Shown: positions 1 through 6,638 of the stretch, piece after piece
Layout of the letters: every line of letters begins with the position of its first letter
Numbering within the stretch: the first letter of the stretch is position 1
Assembly: GCA_002391525.1 (NCBI GenBank)
Contig: DGFE01000174.1
Coordinates: 32,501 to 43,259 of the forward strand
Source of the DNA: Competibacteraceae bacterium UBA3908
GTDB taxonomy: Bacteria > Pseudomonadota > Gammaproteobacteria > Competibacterales > Competibacteraceae
Reading direction: 5' to 3'
DNA: 10,759 bases
Translations under genes and position numbers: made by a program
The notes under the pieces: model-generated
Database searches by the model: none
Told to the model about the DNA's origin: nothing
Seen by the model: only the letters and a program-made list of their open reading frames with translations

Positions 1-1
1 G

Positions 2-1768
2 TTCATCCTGCACGAACTGCTCAAGATCGAGCGCTATAACGACATATTGGCCGGTTTTTCGGAAGCGACGCCGGACACCATCGCGGCGATTCTGGAAGGC
101 GCCGCCCAACTCGGCGAGGAAGTGCTGCAGCCGCTGAACAAGGTCGGCGACCGGGAAGGCTGTCGGCTGGAGAACGGCAAGGTCACCACTCCCGCCGGCT
201 TCAAGGAGGCTTACCGCGCCGTGGTCGAGGGCGGCTGGACCGGCCTGATCGGCGATCCCGAATACGGCGGCCAGGGTCTGCCCTACGTGCTGGGGCTGGC
301 GGTCAGCGAGATGATGGCCTCCGCCAACATGGCCTTCACCATGTATCCCGGCCTGACCAGCGGCGCCATCGAAGCCATCGAGATCGGCGGCACCGACGCG
401 CAGAAGGCCCTTTACCTGCCGAAAATGATCGCGGGCCAGTGGACCGGCACCATGAACCTGACCGAGCCGCACTGCGGCACCGACCTGGGCCTTCTGCGCA
501 CCAGGGCCGAGCCCCAATCGGATGGAACCTATCGCGTCACCGGCACCAAGATTTTCATCTCCGCCGGCGAGCACGATTTGGCCGAGAACATCATCCATCT
601 GGTGCTGGCCAGGATTCCCGGCGGCCCGGAAGGAGTCAAGGGCATCAGCCTGTTCATCGTGCCCAAATTCCTGGTCAACCCCGACGGCAGCCTGGGCGAC
701 CGCAACGCGGTGAGTTGCGGTTCTCTCGAGGAAAAGATGGGCATCCACGGCAACGCCACCTGCGTGATGAATTACGACGGCGCGGTCGGCTATCTGATCG
801 GCGAGGAACACAAGGGCCTGCGGACCATGTTCATCATGATGAACGCGGCGCGGCTGGGCGTGGCGGTCCAGGGTTTAAGCCAGGCCGAGGTGGCCTATCA
901 GAACGCCGTCGCCTACTGCAAGGACCGGTTGCAGGGTCGTTCGCTGCGGGGTGCGAAGTTTCCCGACAAACCGGCGGATCCCATCATCGTCCACCCCGAT
1001 ATCCGTCGGATGCTGATGACGGTCAAGGTGTTCAGGGAAGGCGCGCGGGCCCTGGCCTATTGGGCCGGTCTGACGGTGGACATCATCCGCAAGCATCCCG
1101 ACCCGGAGACCCGGCGGAAGGCCGATGATCTGCTGGGCCTGCTGACGCCGGTGATGAAGACCTATTTCACCGACATGGGTTTCAACTCCGCCAATCTGTG
1201 CCTGCAATGCTTCGGCGGCCACGGTTACATCGCCGAATGGGGCATGGAGCAGTTCGTGCGCGACGCCCGCATCACCCAGATTTACGAAGGCGCCAACGGC
1301 ATCCAGGCGCTGGACTTGATCGGCCGCAAGCTGCCCGCGAACAAGGGCCGGGCGATCCAACTCTTCTTCGCGCTGGTGGGCGGGTTCTGCGAGAAATACG
1401 AGGACAACGCCGCGTTGTCACCCTTCATCAAGCCGTTGACCGAGGCGCTGGAACGGCTGGTCGAGGCCACTCAGTGGCTGATGCAGCACGCCATTTCCAA
1501 CCCGGACAACGGCGGCGCGGTGTCGATGGATTATCTGTACATGATGGCGCTGGTGACGCTGGGCTATCAGTGGGCGCAGGTCGCCCGCATCTGCGAGAAC
1601 CAGCTCTCCAACCCGGACGACGACAGCTTCGACCGGCGGTTCTACCAGAACAAGCTGGTGTGCGCCGAGTTCTTCATGGAGAAGGTGTTGCCGGAGACGA
1701 TGGCGCACCTGGCCAAGATTCAGGCCGGCGCCGACTCGCTGATGACGCTGCACGCCGACGCGTTCTAG
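2..1768 (+). CDS. Acyl-CoA dehydrogenase, ~600-residue FadE-like type (5' end cut by window edge)
   Basis: FAD-dependent acyl-CoA dehydrogenase: introduces the trans-2 double bond in an acyl-CoA, the first step of beta-oxidation, passing electrons to electron-transfer flavoprotein. The frame is open from base 2, where FILHELLKIERYND is typical of the N-terminal domain of long acyl-CoA dehydrogenases, so only about 10-15 residues are missing; the TTG at 47 is an internal codon, not the start. The flavin-binding signature TEPHCGTD lies at 461-484. The catalytic Glu is in QIYEGANGIQ (Glu codon 1286-1288). The last ~150 residues, after GRKLPANKG, match the C-terminal extension of the ~600-residue subgroup (family that also holds DmdC, the methylmercaptopropionyl-CoA dehydrogenase), so the chain length of the substrate cannot be told. 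The C-terminus is intact and is followed by a hairpin terminator. The enzyme class is secure; the exact substrate is not. Confidence 0.95.
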   Translation, partial: FILHELLKIERYNDILAGFSEATPDTIAAILEGAAQLGEEVLQPLNKVGDREGCRLENGKVTTPAGFKEAYRAVVEGGWTGLIGDPEYGGQGLPYVLGLAVSEMMASANMAFTMYPGLTSGAIEAIEIGGTDAQKALYLPKMIAGQWTGTMNLTEPHCGTDLGLLRTRAEPQSDGTYRVTGTKIFISAGEHDLAENIIHLVLARIPGGPEGVKGISLFIVPKFLVNPDGSLGDRNAVSCGSLEEKMGIHGNATCVMNYDGAVGYLIGEEHKGLRTMFIMMNAARLGVAVQGLSQAEVAYQNAVAYCKDRLQGRSLRGAKFPDKPADPIIVHPDIRRMLMTVKVFREGARALAYWAGLTVDIIRKHPDPETRRKADDLLGLLTPVMKTYFTDMGFNSANLCLQCFGGHGYIAEWGMEQFVRDARITQIYEGANGIQALDLIGRKLPANKGRAIQLFFALVGGFCEKYEDNAALSPFIKPLTEALERLVEATQWLMQHAISNPDNGGAVSMDYLYMMALVTLGYQWAQVARICENQLSNPDDDSFDRRFYQNKLVCAEFFMEKVLPETMAHLAKIQAGADSLMTLHADAF

Positions 1769-1800
1769 GCCCGACAGTTCCGCTGGATGATTTCCCCCGG

Positions 1801-1842
1801 TTTCCCCCACTGCCGGTCCGTCGGCTGGTGGGGGGAATTTGT
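1801..1842 (+). terminator. Rho-independent-like terminator of the acyl-CoA dehydrogenase gene
   Basis: TTCCCCCAC (1802-1810) pairs with GTGGGGGGAA (1828-1837) with one bulged G, and inside it GCCG (1812-1815) pairs with CGGC (1822-1825) around the loop GTCCGT. The stem is followed by TTTGTGTT, a short U-rich tail. It sits 33 bases after the stop codon. The TTTCCCCC left arm is also duplicated just upstream at 1791-1798. Confidence 0.6.
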
Positions 1843-1847
1843 GTTGA

Positions 1848-1866
1848 GGCCAAGCTGGACTTGGCC
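1848..1866 (+). terminator. Second small hairpin after the acyl-CoA dehydrogenase gene
   Basis: A perfect 7-bp stem GGCCAAG / CTTGGCC closes the 5-base loop CTGGA. It follows the first terminator hairpin by ten bases. It has no T-run after it, so it may act as an mRNA 3'-end stabiliser or a backup terminator; no function can be proven from the sequence. Confidence 0.35.
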
Positions 1867-1991
1867 CGCGCTCTATCGCTCCCATCGAGGCCGAACTACA
1901 ATCGGCGGCGGGACGCGATCTTCGTCCTTGAATTTCTTATCTTCTCCATCGGGCGCCCTCCTAATCATGTCATGGGTGTCCCTGCTTCGAC

Positions 1992-1995
1992 GAGG
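1992..1995 (+). promoter_or_regulatory. Shine-Dalgarno of the lipoprotein gene
   Basis: GAGG, 7 bases before the ATG at 2003. It decides the start: the open frame extends upstream to 1787, but the ATG at 2003 is the one that begins a proper lipoprotein signal peptide. Confidence 0.7.
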
Positions 1996-2002
1996 TCGGA
2001 TA

Positions 2003-2401
2003 ATGCATAAATTAACCATGGCCCTGATGGCCACCACCTTGAGCGCGGCCCTGACCGGCTGCGCCACCCAGCCAACCTCCTCCATGCAGCAGCAGGTCGC
2101 TCAGCAGGAAAAGCTGCTCTCCACCGCGGGGTTCAACGTTCGTCCGGCGGACAACGCACGGAGGATGGCGAATTTACAGAAGCTGCCACCGTATCGGATG
2201 CTGATGCGGATCCGCAACGAAAGGCCGATCTATGTGTATGCCGATCCGCAATACTGCCAGTGCTTGTACTATGGCAACGAACGCGCCTATCAAACCTATC
2301 GTCGGCTGGCCATCGAACAAAACATCGCCAACGAGCAATACGCGGCGGCGCAGATGAACGAAACCGCGGGGATGGACTGGGACGCCTGGGGTAGTTGGTA
2401 A
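2003..2401 (+). CDS. Small conserved lipoprotein of unknown function
   Basis: Encodes 132 residues. The N-terminus MHKLTMALMATTLSAALTGC is a type II signal peptide with lipobox LTGC; lipidation is expected on Cys20. Residue 21 is Ala, not Asp, so sorting to the outer membrane is likely (inference). The mature part has a Gln-rich stretch (28-35), then YVYADPQYCQCLYYGNERAY (77-96) with a C-x-C pair, and ends in an aromatic WDAWGSW. This YVYADP-C-C-LY-G core and the W--WG-W end are features I associate with a widespread proteobacterial lipoprotein family without an assigned role; that is recall, not a search. The gene stands alone, with terminator hairpins before it and a hairpin after it. No promoter could be fixed in the 234 bases upstream. 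Confidence 0.85.
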   Translation: MHKLTMALMATTLSAALTGCATQPTSSMQQQVAQQEKLLSTAGFNVRPADNARRMANLQKLPPYRMLMRIRNERPIYVYADPQYCQCLYYGNERAYQTYRRLAIEQNIANEQYAAAQMNETAGMDWDAWGSW

Positions 2402-2418
2402 GCGGGCCTGTGAACGAA

Positions 2419-2440
2419 CCCGGCGCGCATTCTCGCCGGG
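2419..2440 (+). terminator. Hairpin after the lipoprotein gene
   Basis: CCCGGCG (2419-2425) and CGCCGGG (2434-2440) form a perfect 7-bp GC stem with an 8-base loop, 17 bases after the stop codon. There is no T-run behind it, so termination efficiency is doubtful. Confidence 0.4.
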
Positions 2441-2480
2441 CTGTCGCCTGAGCAACCCGCTATTCGGGAGTTGAGAGTTC

Positions 2481-2852
2481 GTGGCGCTCGCCCGCTGTCA
2501 TCTCGGTTGTCCGGTCTGGAGCAATCGCGACTGGGTGGGTGAATCGTTCGCCGCCGGTGCCAAGCCGAGTGAGTTTCTGCACCTCCACGCCGTCAGCCTG
2601 GGGTCGCGCCCGTTCATCCGCTACATCGGCCATCCCGACCCGGAAGCGAACCGTCCGTTTTTGGCGCCGTGGCTGGATAAACTGGCGCTGTGGCTGAACG
2701 AGGGCCGGGAGCCGTATGTCTTCGTTCATACCCCCAACAACCGACAGGCTCCACGATTGGCCCGGCTGTTCCACGAACTGCTACGGGCGCGCTGCCCCGA
2801 GGTGGGTATGCTGCCGCCCTGGCCAGGGGAGCCCTCGGGGAGCGGTTCGTAG
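2481..2852 (+). pseudogene. Internally deleted DUF72 (YecE family) gene
   Basis: The only in-frame start is GTG 2481 (stop TGA at 2472-2474 just upstream), with GGGAG at 2466-2470 as a plausible Shine-Dalgarno. The 123-residue product begins like an intact DUF72 protein (LGCPVWSNRDWVGESF, then a PSEFLHLHA segment). At about residue 40 it jumps to the family's C-terminal block RPFIRYIGHPDPEANRPF, then YVFVHTPNNRQAP and LARLFHELL. DUF72 proteins are normally about 250-300 residues; the central barrel part, including the usual VEGNTTFY, LQLP and EVRH regions, is absent, about 160-170 residues. Because the frame is kept, it may be translated as a mini-protein, but it can hardly keep the TIM-barrel-like fold. 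The role of intact DUF72 proteins is not settled. The call of deletion rests on recalled family layout. Confidence 0.65.
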
Positions 2853-2917
2853 CCGCCGTTTCGATGGCCAGTCCGGCGAACCGGTCGCCGCGCGGGCTCG
2901 ATCCGATTCGCCGAAGC

Positions 2918-5536
2918 TCAGCGATACTCCTGGGGCCGGCGCGATGGCCTCTGCCGGAACGCTTCGTCGTCGTATGGCGCGGACCGTGGATACTGGGAAG
3001 CCGTTTCCTGGCCGCCACGGCGAGACCAGCGGTCGCGACGTTCGACCGGGCGTTTCGGACAGCTGTTGGTCAGACCGCACCGTCCGGTCCACTCATCGAC
3101 CGCCCGGCTGGCGCTGTCGAGACCGCGCTGAATTTCCGTCCCGACCACGGAACTCTTGCGGCCTACCCAATCGGCAAAATTTTCGGCTTCACGCCGGATA
3201 CCGGTGGTGGTGCGGCCCGCGTTTCGCTGAAAGCCGGCGGAACCCGTGGCACGAGCGGGCGGTGCCGGTGGAGCGACCGCGCTCCGACGTGGCGCGGCGG
3301 TGGCCATTAGCGGGGCCGGCGCGGGTTGAATGGATGTCGTTACCGGGGTGGAGCGACTCACCAGTTCGATGGGCGGTGGCCGATTGGAAGCTGGCGACGG
3401 CGTTGCGGGGTTGGAATTGCTGACCAGTTCGATGGGCGGCAGGGTGGAAGAACGGGGTACGGCGCGATTCGCGCGGGTCGTGGGTGTGGTCGTCGCCTTG
3501 GCGGTGGTCTTCGCGCGGGCGACCGTGGGGGCGGCTGGCTTGCCGCTGACGCGCGGCGTGGCCGCGGCTTTGACGGCGGGCTTTGGCTGGGTGGCGACCG
3601 TCGGCGCGATTGGTGGGGCGGCTGGTGGGGCGACTGGCGCGGACGGTTTTGGCGCCGGTTTCGCAATCCGGGCGGCGGGCGGCGGGGCGGACCGGGGTAC
3701 GGCAACGGGCTCGGTGGCGGGGGTCGCCGCCTTGGCGGGTTTCGCTCGAGTGATTTTGGGAAGACGGACCGGCGCGGGCCGCTCCACGACAGCCGGGGTG
3801 ATGGACTTGGGTGGGATGACGACAACCGCGGGTTCGGTGGATTCAGGCGGCGGCGCCGGTTCGGACGCGCTGGGCGCAACGGTAGAGGTGGGGGGTTCGA
3901 TCACCGCTTCAGGCCCGGCATCGACCACGGCTGAGCTTGCCGCTTCCGCCGTGGGTTCGGGTTCAGCCGTTGCATCCGCCGTGGTGGCCGGTTCAGCCGT
4001 TGTATCCGCGGTGGGTTCGGGTTCAGCCGGTACATCCGCCGTTGCTTCCGCCGTGAGTTCGGGGTCGGCTGCTGTATCCGCCGTTGCTTCCGCCATAGGT
4101 TCGGGTTCGGCCGGCGCTTCCGCCGGGGTGGCCGGTTCAGCCGTTGTATCCGCCGTTGCTTCCGCCGTGAGTTCGGGGTCGGCTGCTGTATTCGCCGTCG
4201 TATCCGCTGCGGTGGCCGATTCGGTGGTCGCCGTATCTGCTGCTGGTTCGGTTCTGGCTTCAGTCGATTGAGGAGCGGTTACCACCGCTGCCGGCGCGGT
4301 GGTCGCGTCAGCCGCTTGTTCCGTGCGGGGCGTTTCCAGCACGGCTTGCGATTCGACGCGATCCTGGCGGAGCGCGACTGGGCGGATGGCGACGGCCCAA
4401 GCCAGGACGCCGGCCAGCCCGAATGCGCCAATCAGGCCGACGGCGCGCCGCAACCGGAATGAATCAGCCGGGGAACTGGCGCGCCGGAGATGCCGGTTCG
4501 GGGGAATGTCCGGCGGCGGAGCAAGTCCGTCCGGCAGCAGGCGGGGCGGGGCCGGTTGATCGGCGCGCACCGCGTCCAGTATCGTGCGAATGGCGGCGCT
4601 GGAGGCGGGACGAGCGGCGGGATCGCGCGCCAGCAGCCGGTCGAGCAGATCGGTCAGCAGAAGCGCCGCGCCGCCGTGCTCCTGCTCGGGCCGCGCCGGC
4701 ACGGTCCAGAATTCCGTGGCTCGCCGCAGCAATTCCCGCTCGTCGCCGGTCAGACCACCTAATTGATCGCGATGTTGTCTGGCCCCTTCCTGGCCGTGCA
4801 GAGCCAGCAATTGGCCCAGCCGACGCTGAGCCGTCGTGGTGGATTGCTCGGTAAGCAGGGTGAATAGCAGGAGCCCCAACGCATAATAATCGGCGCGGTA
4901 ATCCACCACGTATTCGCAACCGTCCGCGCCTTGGCGCGCCGGCAGAGCCTGTTCCGGTGCCATGGTGGCGGGAGTGCCCATGCAGGAGCGGGTGCTGTCG
5001 CCATCCTGGCGCTTGAGGGAGCCGAAGTCGGCCAATTTGAGCAGCGCGCCCTGTTCGCCGACCAGAATGTTGCTGAACTTCAGATCGCGGTAGACGAAGC
5101 CGGCGCGGTGAATCACCTCCAGGCCATCCAGGATTTGTTCGGCCCAGTCGAGAATGCAGGCCAGATCGGGCGGCGGCGCGCCATTCCGTCGTTGCTGCGC
5201 CAACCACTGGCCGAGGTTGGCCTGTAGCCGTTCCAGTACCAGTACCGGTTGATCGTTCACCCGGCCGTGATCGAGCAAGGTGACGACATGGCGGGACTGG
5301 GCGGCGTTCAGGCCGGCCAGGAAGACGATTTCCCGCTCCAGGTGGGCGTGCCAGTGGCCGTGCAGGCTGGTATCGGCCTGGGACATGGCGTCGGTGTTGA
5401 TGAATTTGAGGGCGACGGCGCGGCCGGTCGGATCGGTGGCCGCCCAGACCTGACCGTAGCTGCCCGCGCTGGTCGAAAGGATGGAGCCAAGCCGGTAATC
5501 CCGGCCGTTGATCACGATCCGCTCGCCGCTTTGCAT
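2918..5536 (-). CDS. Hanks-type Ser/Thr protein kinase, membrane-anchored, with long low-complexity periplasmic tail
   Basis: Encodes 872 residues from the ATG at 5536, chosen because GGAG lies 8 bases upstream and a good promoter sits just before it. Kinase domain about residues 10-325: a degenerate Gly-loop (STSAGSYGQVW, first Gly replaced by Ser), Lys44 in VALK, probable helix-C Glu69, catalytic loop YRDLKFSN (Asp151, Lys153, Asn156; YRD instead of HRD), DFG at 170-172 and APE at 193-195, so it should be active. One membrane helix lies at about 364-385, placing the kinase in the cytoplasm and residues ~390-872 in the periplasm, as in PknB. The outer part has no PASTA domain: an Ala/Thr/Glu/Pro acidic stretch with repeats (~395-545), a Pro/Ala/Lys/Arg stretch (~570-700), two PPIELVS motifs (700-706, 721-727), then an Arg-rich end with a predicted amphipathic helix (~780-819) and Cys820/Cys826. 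It is divergent from the SEDS/FHA genes and convergent with the DUF72 remnant. Confidence 0.93.
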   Translation of the reverse strand: MQSGERIVINGRDYRLGSILSTSAGSYGQVWAATDPTGRAVALKFINTDAMSQADTSLHGHWHAHLEREIVFLAGLNAAQSRHVVTLLDHGRVNDQPVLVLERLQANLGQWLAQQRRNGAPPPDLACILDWAEQILDGLEVIHRAGFVYRDLKFSNILVGEQGALLKLADFGSLKRQDGDSTRSCMGTPATMAPEQALPARQGADGCEYVVDYRADYYALGLLLFTLLTEQSTTTAQRRLGQLLALHGQEGARQHRDQLGGLTGDERELLRRATEFWTVPARPEQEHGGAALLLTDLLDRLLARDPAARPASSAAIRTILDAVRADQPAPPRLLPDGLAPPPDIPPNRHLRRASSPADSFRLRRAVGLIGAFGLAGVLAWAVAIRPVALRQDRVESQAVLETPRTEQAADATTAPAAVVTAPQSTEARTEPAADTATTESATAADTTANTAADPELTAEATADTTAEPATPAEAPAEPEPMAEATADTAADPELTAEATADVPAEPEPTADTTAEPATTADATAEPEPTAEAASSAVVDAGPEAVIEPPTSTVAPSASEPAPPPESTEPAVVVIPPKSITPAVVERPAPVRLPKITRAKPAKAATPATEPVAVPRSAPPPAARIAKPAPKPSAPVAPPAAPPIAPTVATQPKPAVKAAATPRVSGKPAAPTVARAKTTAKATTTPTTRANRAVPRSSTLPPIELVSNSNPATPSPASNRPPPIELVSRSTPVTTSIQPAPAPLMATAAPRRSAVAPPAPPARATGSAGFQRNAGRTTTGIRREAENFADWVGRKSSVVGTEIQRGLDSASRAVDEWTGRCGLTNSCPKRPVERRDRWSRRGGQETASQYPRSAPYDDEAFRQRPSRRPQEYR
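3360..3439. repeat. Short direct repeat encoding PPIELVS twice
   Basis: The 17-mer ACCAGTTCGATGGGCGG occurs at 3360-3376 and 3423-3439, 63 bases (21 codons) apart. On the minus strand it encodes PPIELVS at kinase residues 700-706 and 721-727, within the Pro-rich tail. Confidence 0.85.
3945..4215. repeat. Degenerate in-frame repeats in the kinase periplasmic tail
   Basis: Near-identical copies include a 44-base exact match at 4034-4077 and 4148-4191 (114 bases, 38 codons apart) and a 26-base match at 3984-4009 and 4128-4153 (144 bases, 48 codons apart), plus many shorter TCCGCC / GGTTCGGGTTC variants. Offsets are multiples of three. On the minus strand they encode ADPELTAEATAD-type and AEPEPTA-type acidic units. 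They look like slippage- or recombination-generated coding repeats, likely to vary in copy number between strains. Confidence 0.85.
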
Positions 5537-5544
5537 GGGAAATT

Positions 5545-5548
5545 CTCC
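5545..5548 (-). promoter_or_regulatory. Shine-Dalgarno that decides the kinase start
   Basis: GGAG on the minus strand, 8 bases before the ATG at 5536. The upstream in-frame ATGs (5575, 5641, 5650) have no such sequence, and the stretch between them is AT-richer and carries a promoter. Confidence 0.65.
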
Positions 5549-5561
5549 GGGCTGGCCGTCC

Positions 5562-5589
5562 TCGGCAAGGAACATGAATTCAGTAAAAT
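5562..5589 (+). promoter_or_regulatory. Possible weak promoter for the SEDS/FHA operon
   Basis: Plus-strand TAAAAT (5584-5589, five of six to consensus) with TCGGCA (5562-5567, four of six) at 16-base spacing. Its -10 overlaps the -10 of the opposing kinase promoter. It would give a ~45-base leader to the ATG at 5640. Weak, but it is the best match in the short divergent gap. Confidence 0.25.
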
Positions 5590-5610
5590 CATCCGCGACC
5601 GCTGGGTCAA
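5582..5610 (-). promoter_or_regulatory. Sigma70-type promoter for the kinase gene
   Basis: Minus-strand TTGACC (complement of 5605-5610, five of six to consensus) is spaced exactly 17 bases from TTTACT (complement of 5582-5587, four of six). Transcription would begin near 5575, giving a ~40-base leader to the ATG at 5536. Confidence 0.5.
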
Positions 5611-5639
5611 GGCGCCACGCTATTTTGTCATGATTCGCC

Positions 5640-6635
5640 ATGAAACCCATATCGAAGCTGAACCGCGTTGAACGCCGTCGGATTGCGCGGCCGGTTCGGT
5701 TCGCGCTGTTCGTGGCCTTGTGCGTTGGGTTACTGCAGCTGCGGCTGGCGGCCATCTACGCCCGGCCAGCGGCCGTGCCGGCGGCGCTGGCCGAATCGCC
5801 GTCGCGTCGCGAGGATGCCGAACTGTTCAACCGGGCGTTGGCGCTTGGCCTGTTGCGGTTGGCCGCGGACGGACGGATCGTCATTGCGCCCGCCGATTTG
5901 CCGTTGCGCCAAGCGTATGCGCGCGCCTATCCTGAATTGTTGGCGCCGCGCGCCGGCGAACCCGATTGGTTGGATGGATCGTGGAACGACGAAAGCCGGC
6001 GGTTGCATCGGGCGCTGCATTTCAGTGCTTCGGGTCGCTACGTGCGCCAGCAGATCGAGGCGTTCAATGCCCGGCAGTGGCTGGCGGCGGTCCGCTGGCG
6101 GTCCGCTGCCGGCTTGACCGGCGACTGGCGGGCCGACCGGGACGGGACGCCGTTGCTGTTGACCACGGTTATGCCGCCGCGGGCGGATCGGTTGCTCCCC
6201 GAAGCGACCCAGGGCTGGCAGTCCTGGCGACGGGTGGCGCGCTGGCCAGCGCTGGCGGAGGACCGAGCGCCGGTGCGATTCTGGCTGACGCTGGCGCGAC
6301 CGGCGCGCCGCGGCGAGCGGTTGGAGGTGCTGGCGATGGGTGGCGCCCCGACCGTGACGGGCGCGGTAGTCCTGGCCAGCGAACCGCGTTGTCTGCAACC
6401 GTCGTTCTGCGCCGAACCGCAAGCGGCGGCCCACTGGTTGCGGCTGGAGTTGGCCGCGGGCGCGACCGAGGTGACTTTGAGCGTTGCACCGCTGCCGGCG
6501 GCCGCGGTTTCCGATCTTCACCGCTATGAGTATACCCACGTTCAGCGGGAGGGCGGGCGGCTGATCTGGCGTGCGATATGGCCCGGCGCTGGCGGCCTGA
6601 CCGACGCGCCGCCGGCGGCGAAAAGCGGGGAATGA
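5640..6635 (+). CDS. Single-span membrane protein of unknown function, first gene of the SEDS/FHA operon
   Basis: Encodes 331 residues that I do not recognise. The ATG at 5640 is the first start after an in-frame TGA at 5631; no convincing Shine-Dalgarno is seen. A basic N-terminus (ERRRIARPVR) precedes one hydrophobic helix (~21-40), so ~290 residues should lie in the periplasm. The first part of this region (~55-160) is helix-like and rich in Ala, Leu and Arg; the second (~170-285) alternates like beta strands and holds Cys251 and Cys257, a possible disulfide. The C-terminus after residue 318 is a short Ala/Pro tail. The gene ends 3 bases before the SEDS gene, so the two are almost surely co-transcribed and perhaps translationally coupled. 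A partner or regulator of the SEDS protein is the natural inference, but there is no direct evidence for it. Confidence 0.85.
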   Translation: MKPISKLNRVERRRIARPVRFALFVALCVGLLQLRLAAIYARPAAVPAALAESPSRREDAELFNRALALGLLRLAADGRIVIAPADLPLRQAYARAYPELLAPRAGEPDWLDGSWNDESRRLHRALHFSASGRYVRQQIEAFNARQWLAAVRWRSAAGLTGDWRADRDGTPLLLTTVMPPRADRLLPEATQGWQSWRRVARWPALAEDRAPVRFWLTLARPARRGERLEVLAMGGAPTVTGAVVLASEPRCLQPSFCAEPQAAAHWLRLELAAGATEVTLSVAPLPAAAVSDLHRYEYTHVQREGGRLIWRAIWPGAGGLTDAPPAAKSGE

Positions 6636-6638
6636 GGC

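Noticed and set aside
47..1768. TTG at 47 as the start of the acyl-CoA dehydrogenase
   Set aside because: The frame is open and family-like upstream to base 2, so the gene is cut by the window edge.
1897..1902. TACAAT as the -10 of a promoter for the lipoprotein gene
   Set aside because: Five of six bases match but no acceptable -35 is found at 16-18 bases; too weak to annotate.
2853..2917. Terminator between the convergent DUF72 remnant and the kinase
   Set aside because: Only short CCGG-type pairings are visible in these 65 bases; no stable stem with a T-run on either strand.
3945..4215. Repeats as a CRISPR array
   Set aside because: Units are degenerate and of varying length, spaced by multiples of three without unique spacers, inside an open coding frame; no cas genes nearby.
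3330..4271. Long plus-strand open frame (313 codons) of Gly/Ala/Val/Ser-rich protein
   Set aside because: It is the reverse complement of the repeat-rich kinase tail; the Ala/Thr/Glu/Pro codons read backwards give this composition. No family motif and no Shine-Dalgarno.
5537..5755. Upstream in-frame starts for the kinase (5575, 5641, 5650 and further)
   Set aside because: No Shine-Dalgarno, AT-richer sequence, a promoter lies inside, and the longest versions overlap the coding start of the divergent gene. A start at 5641 cannot be fully excluded.
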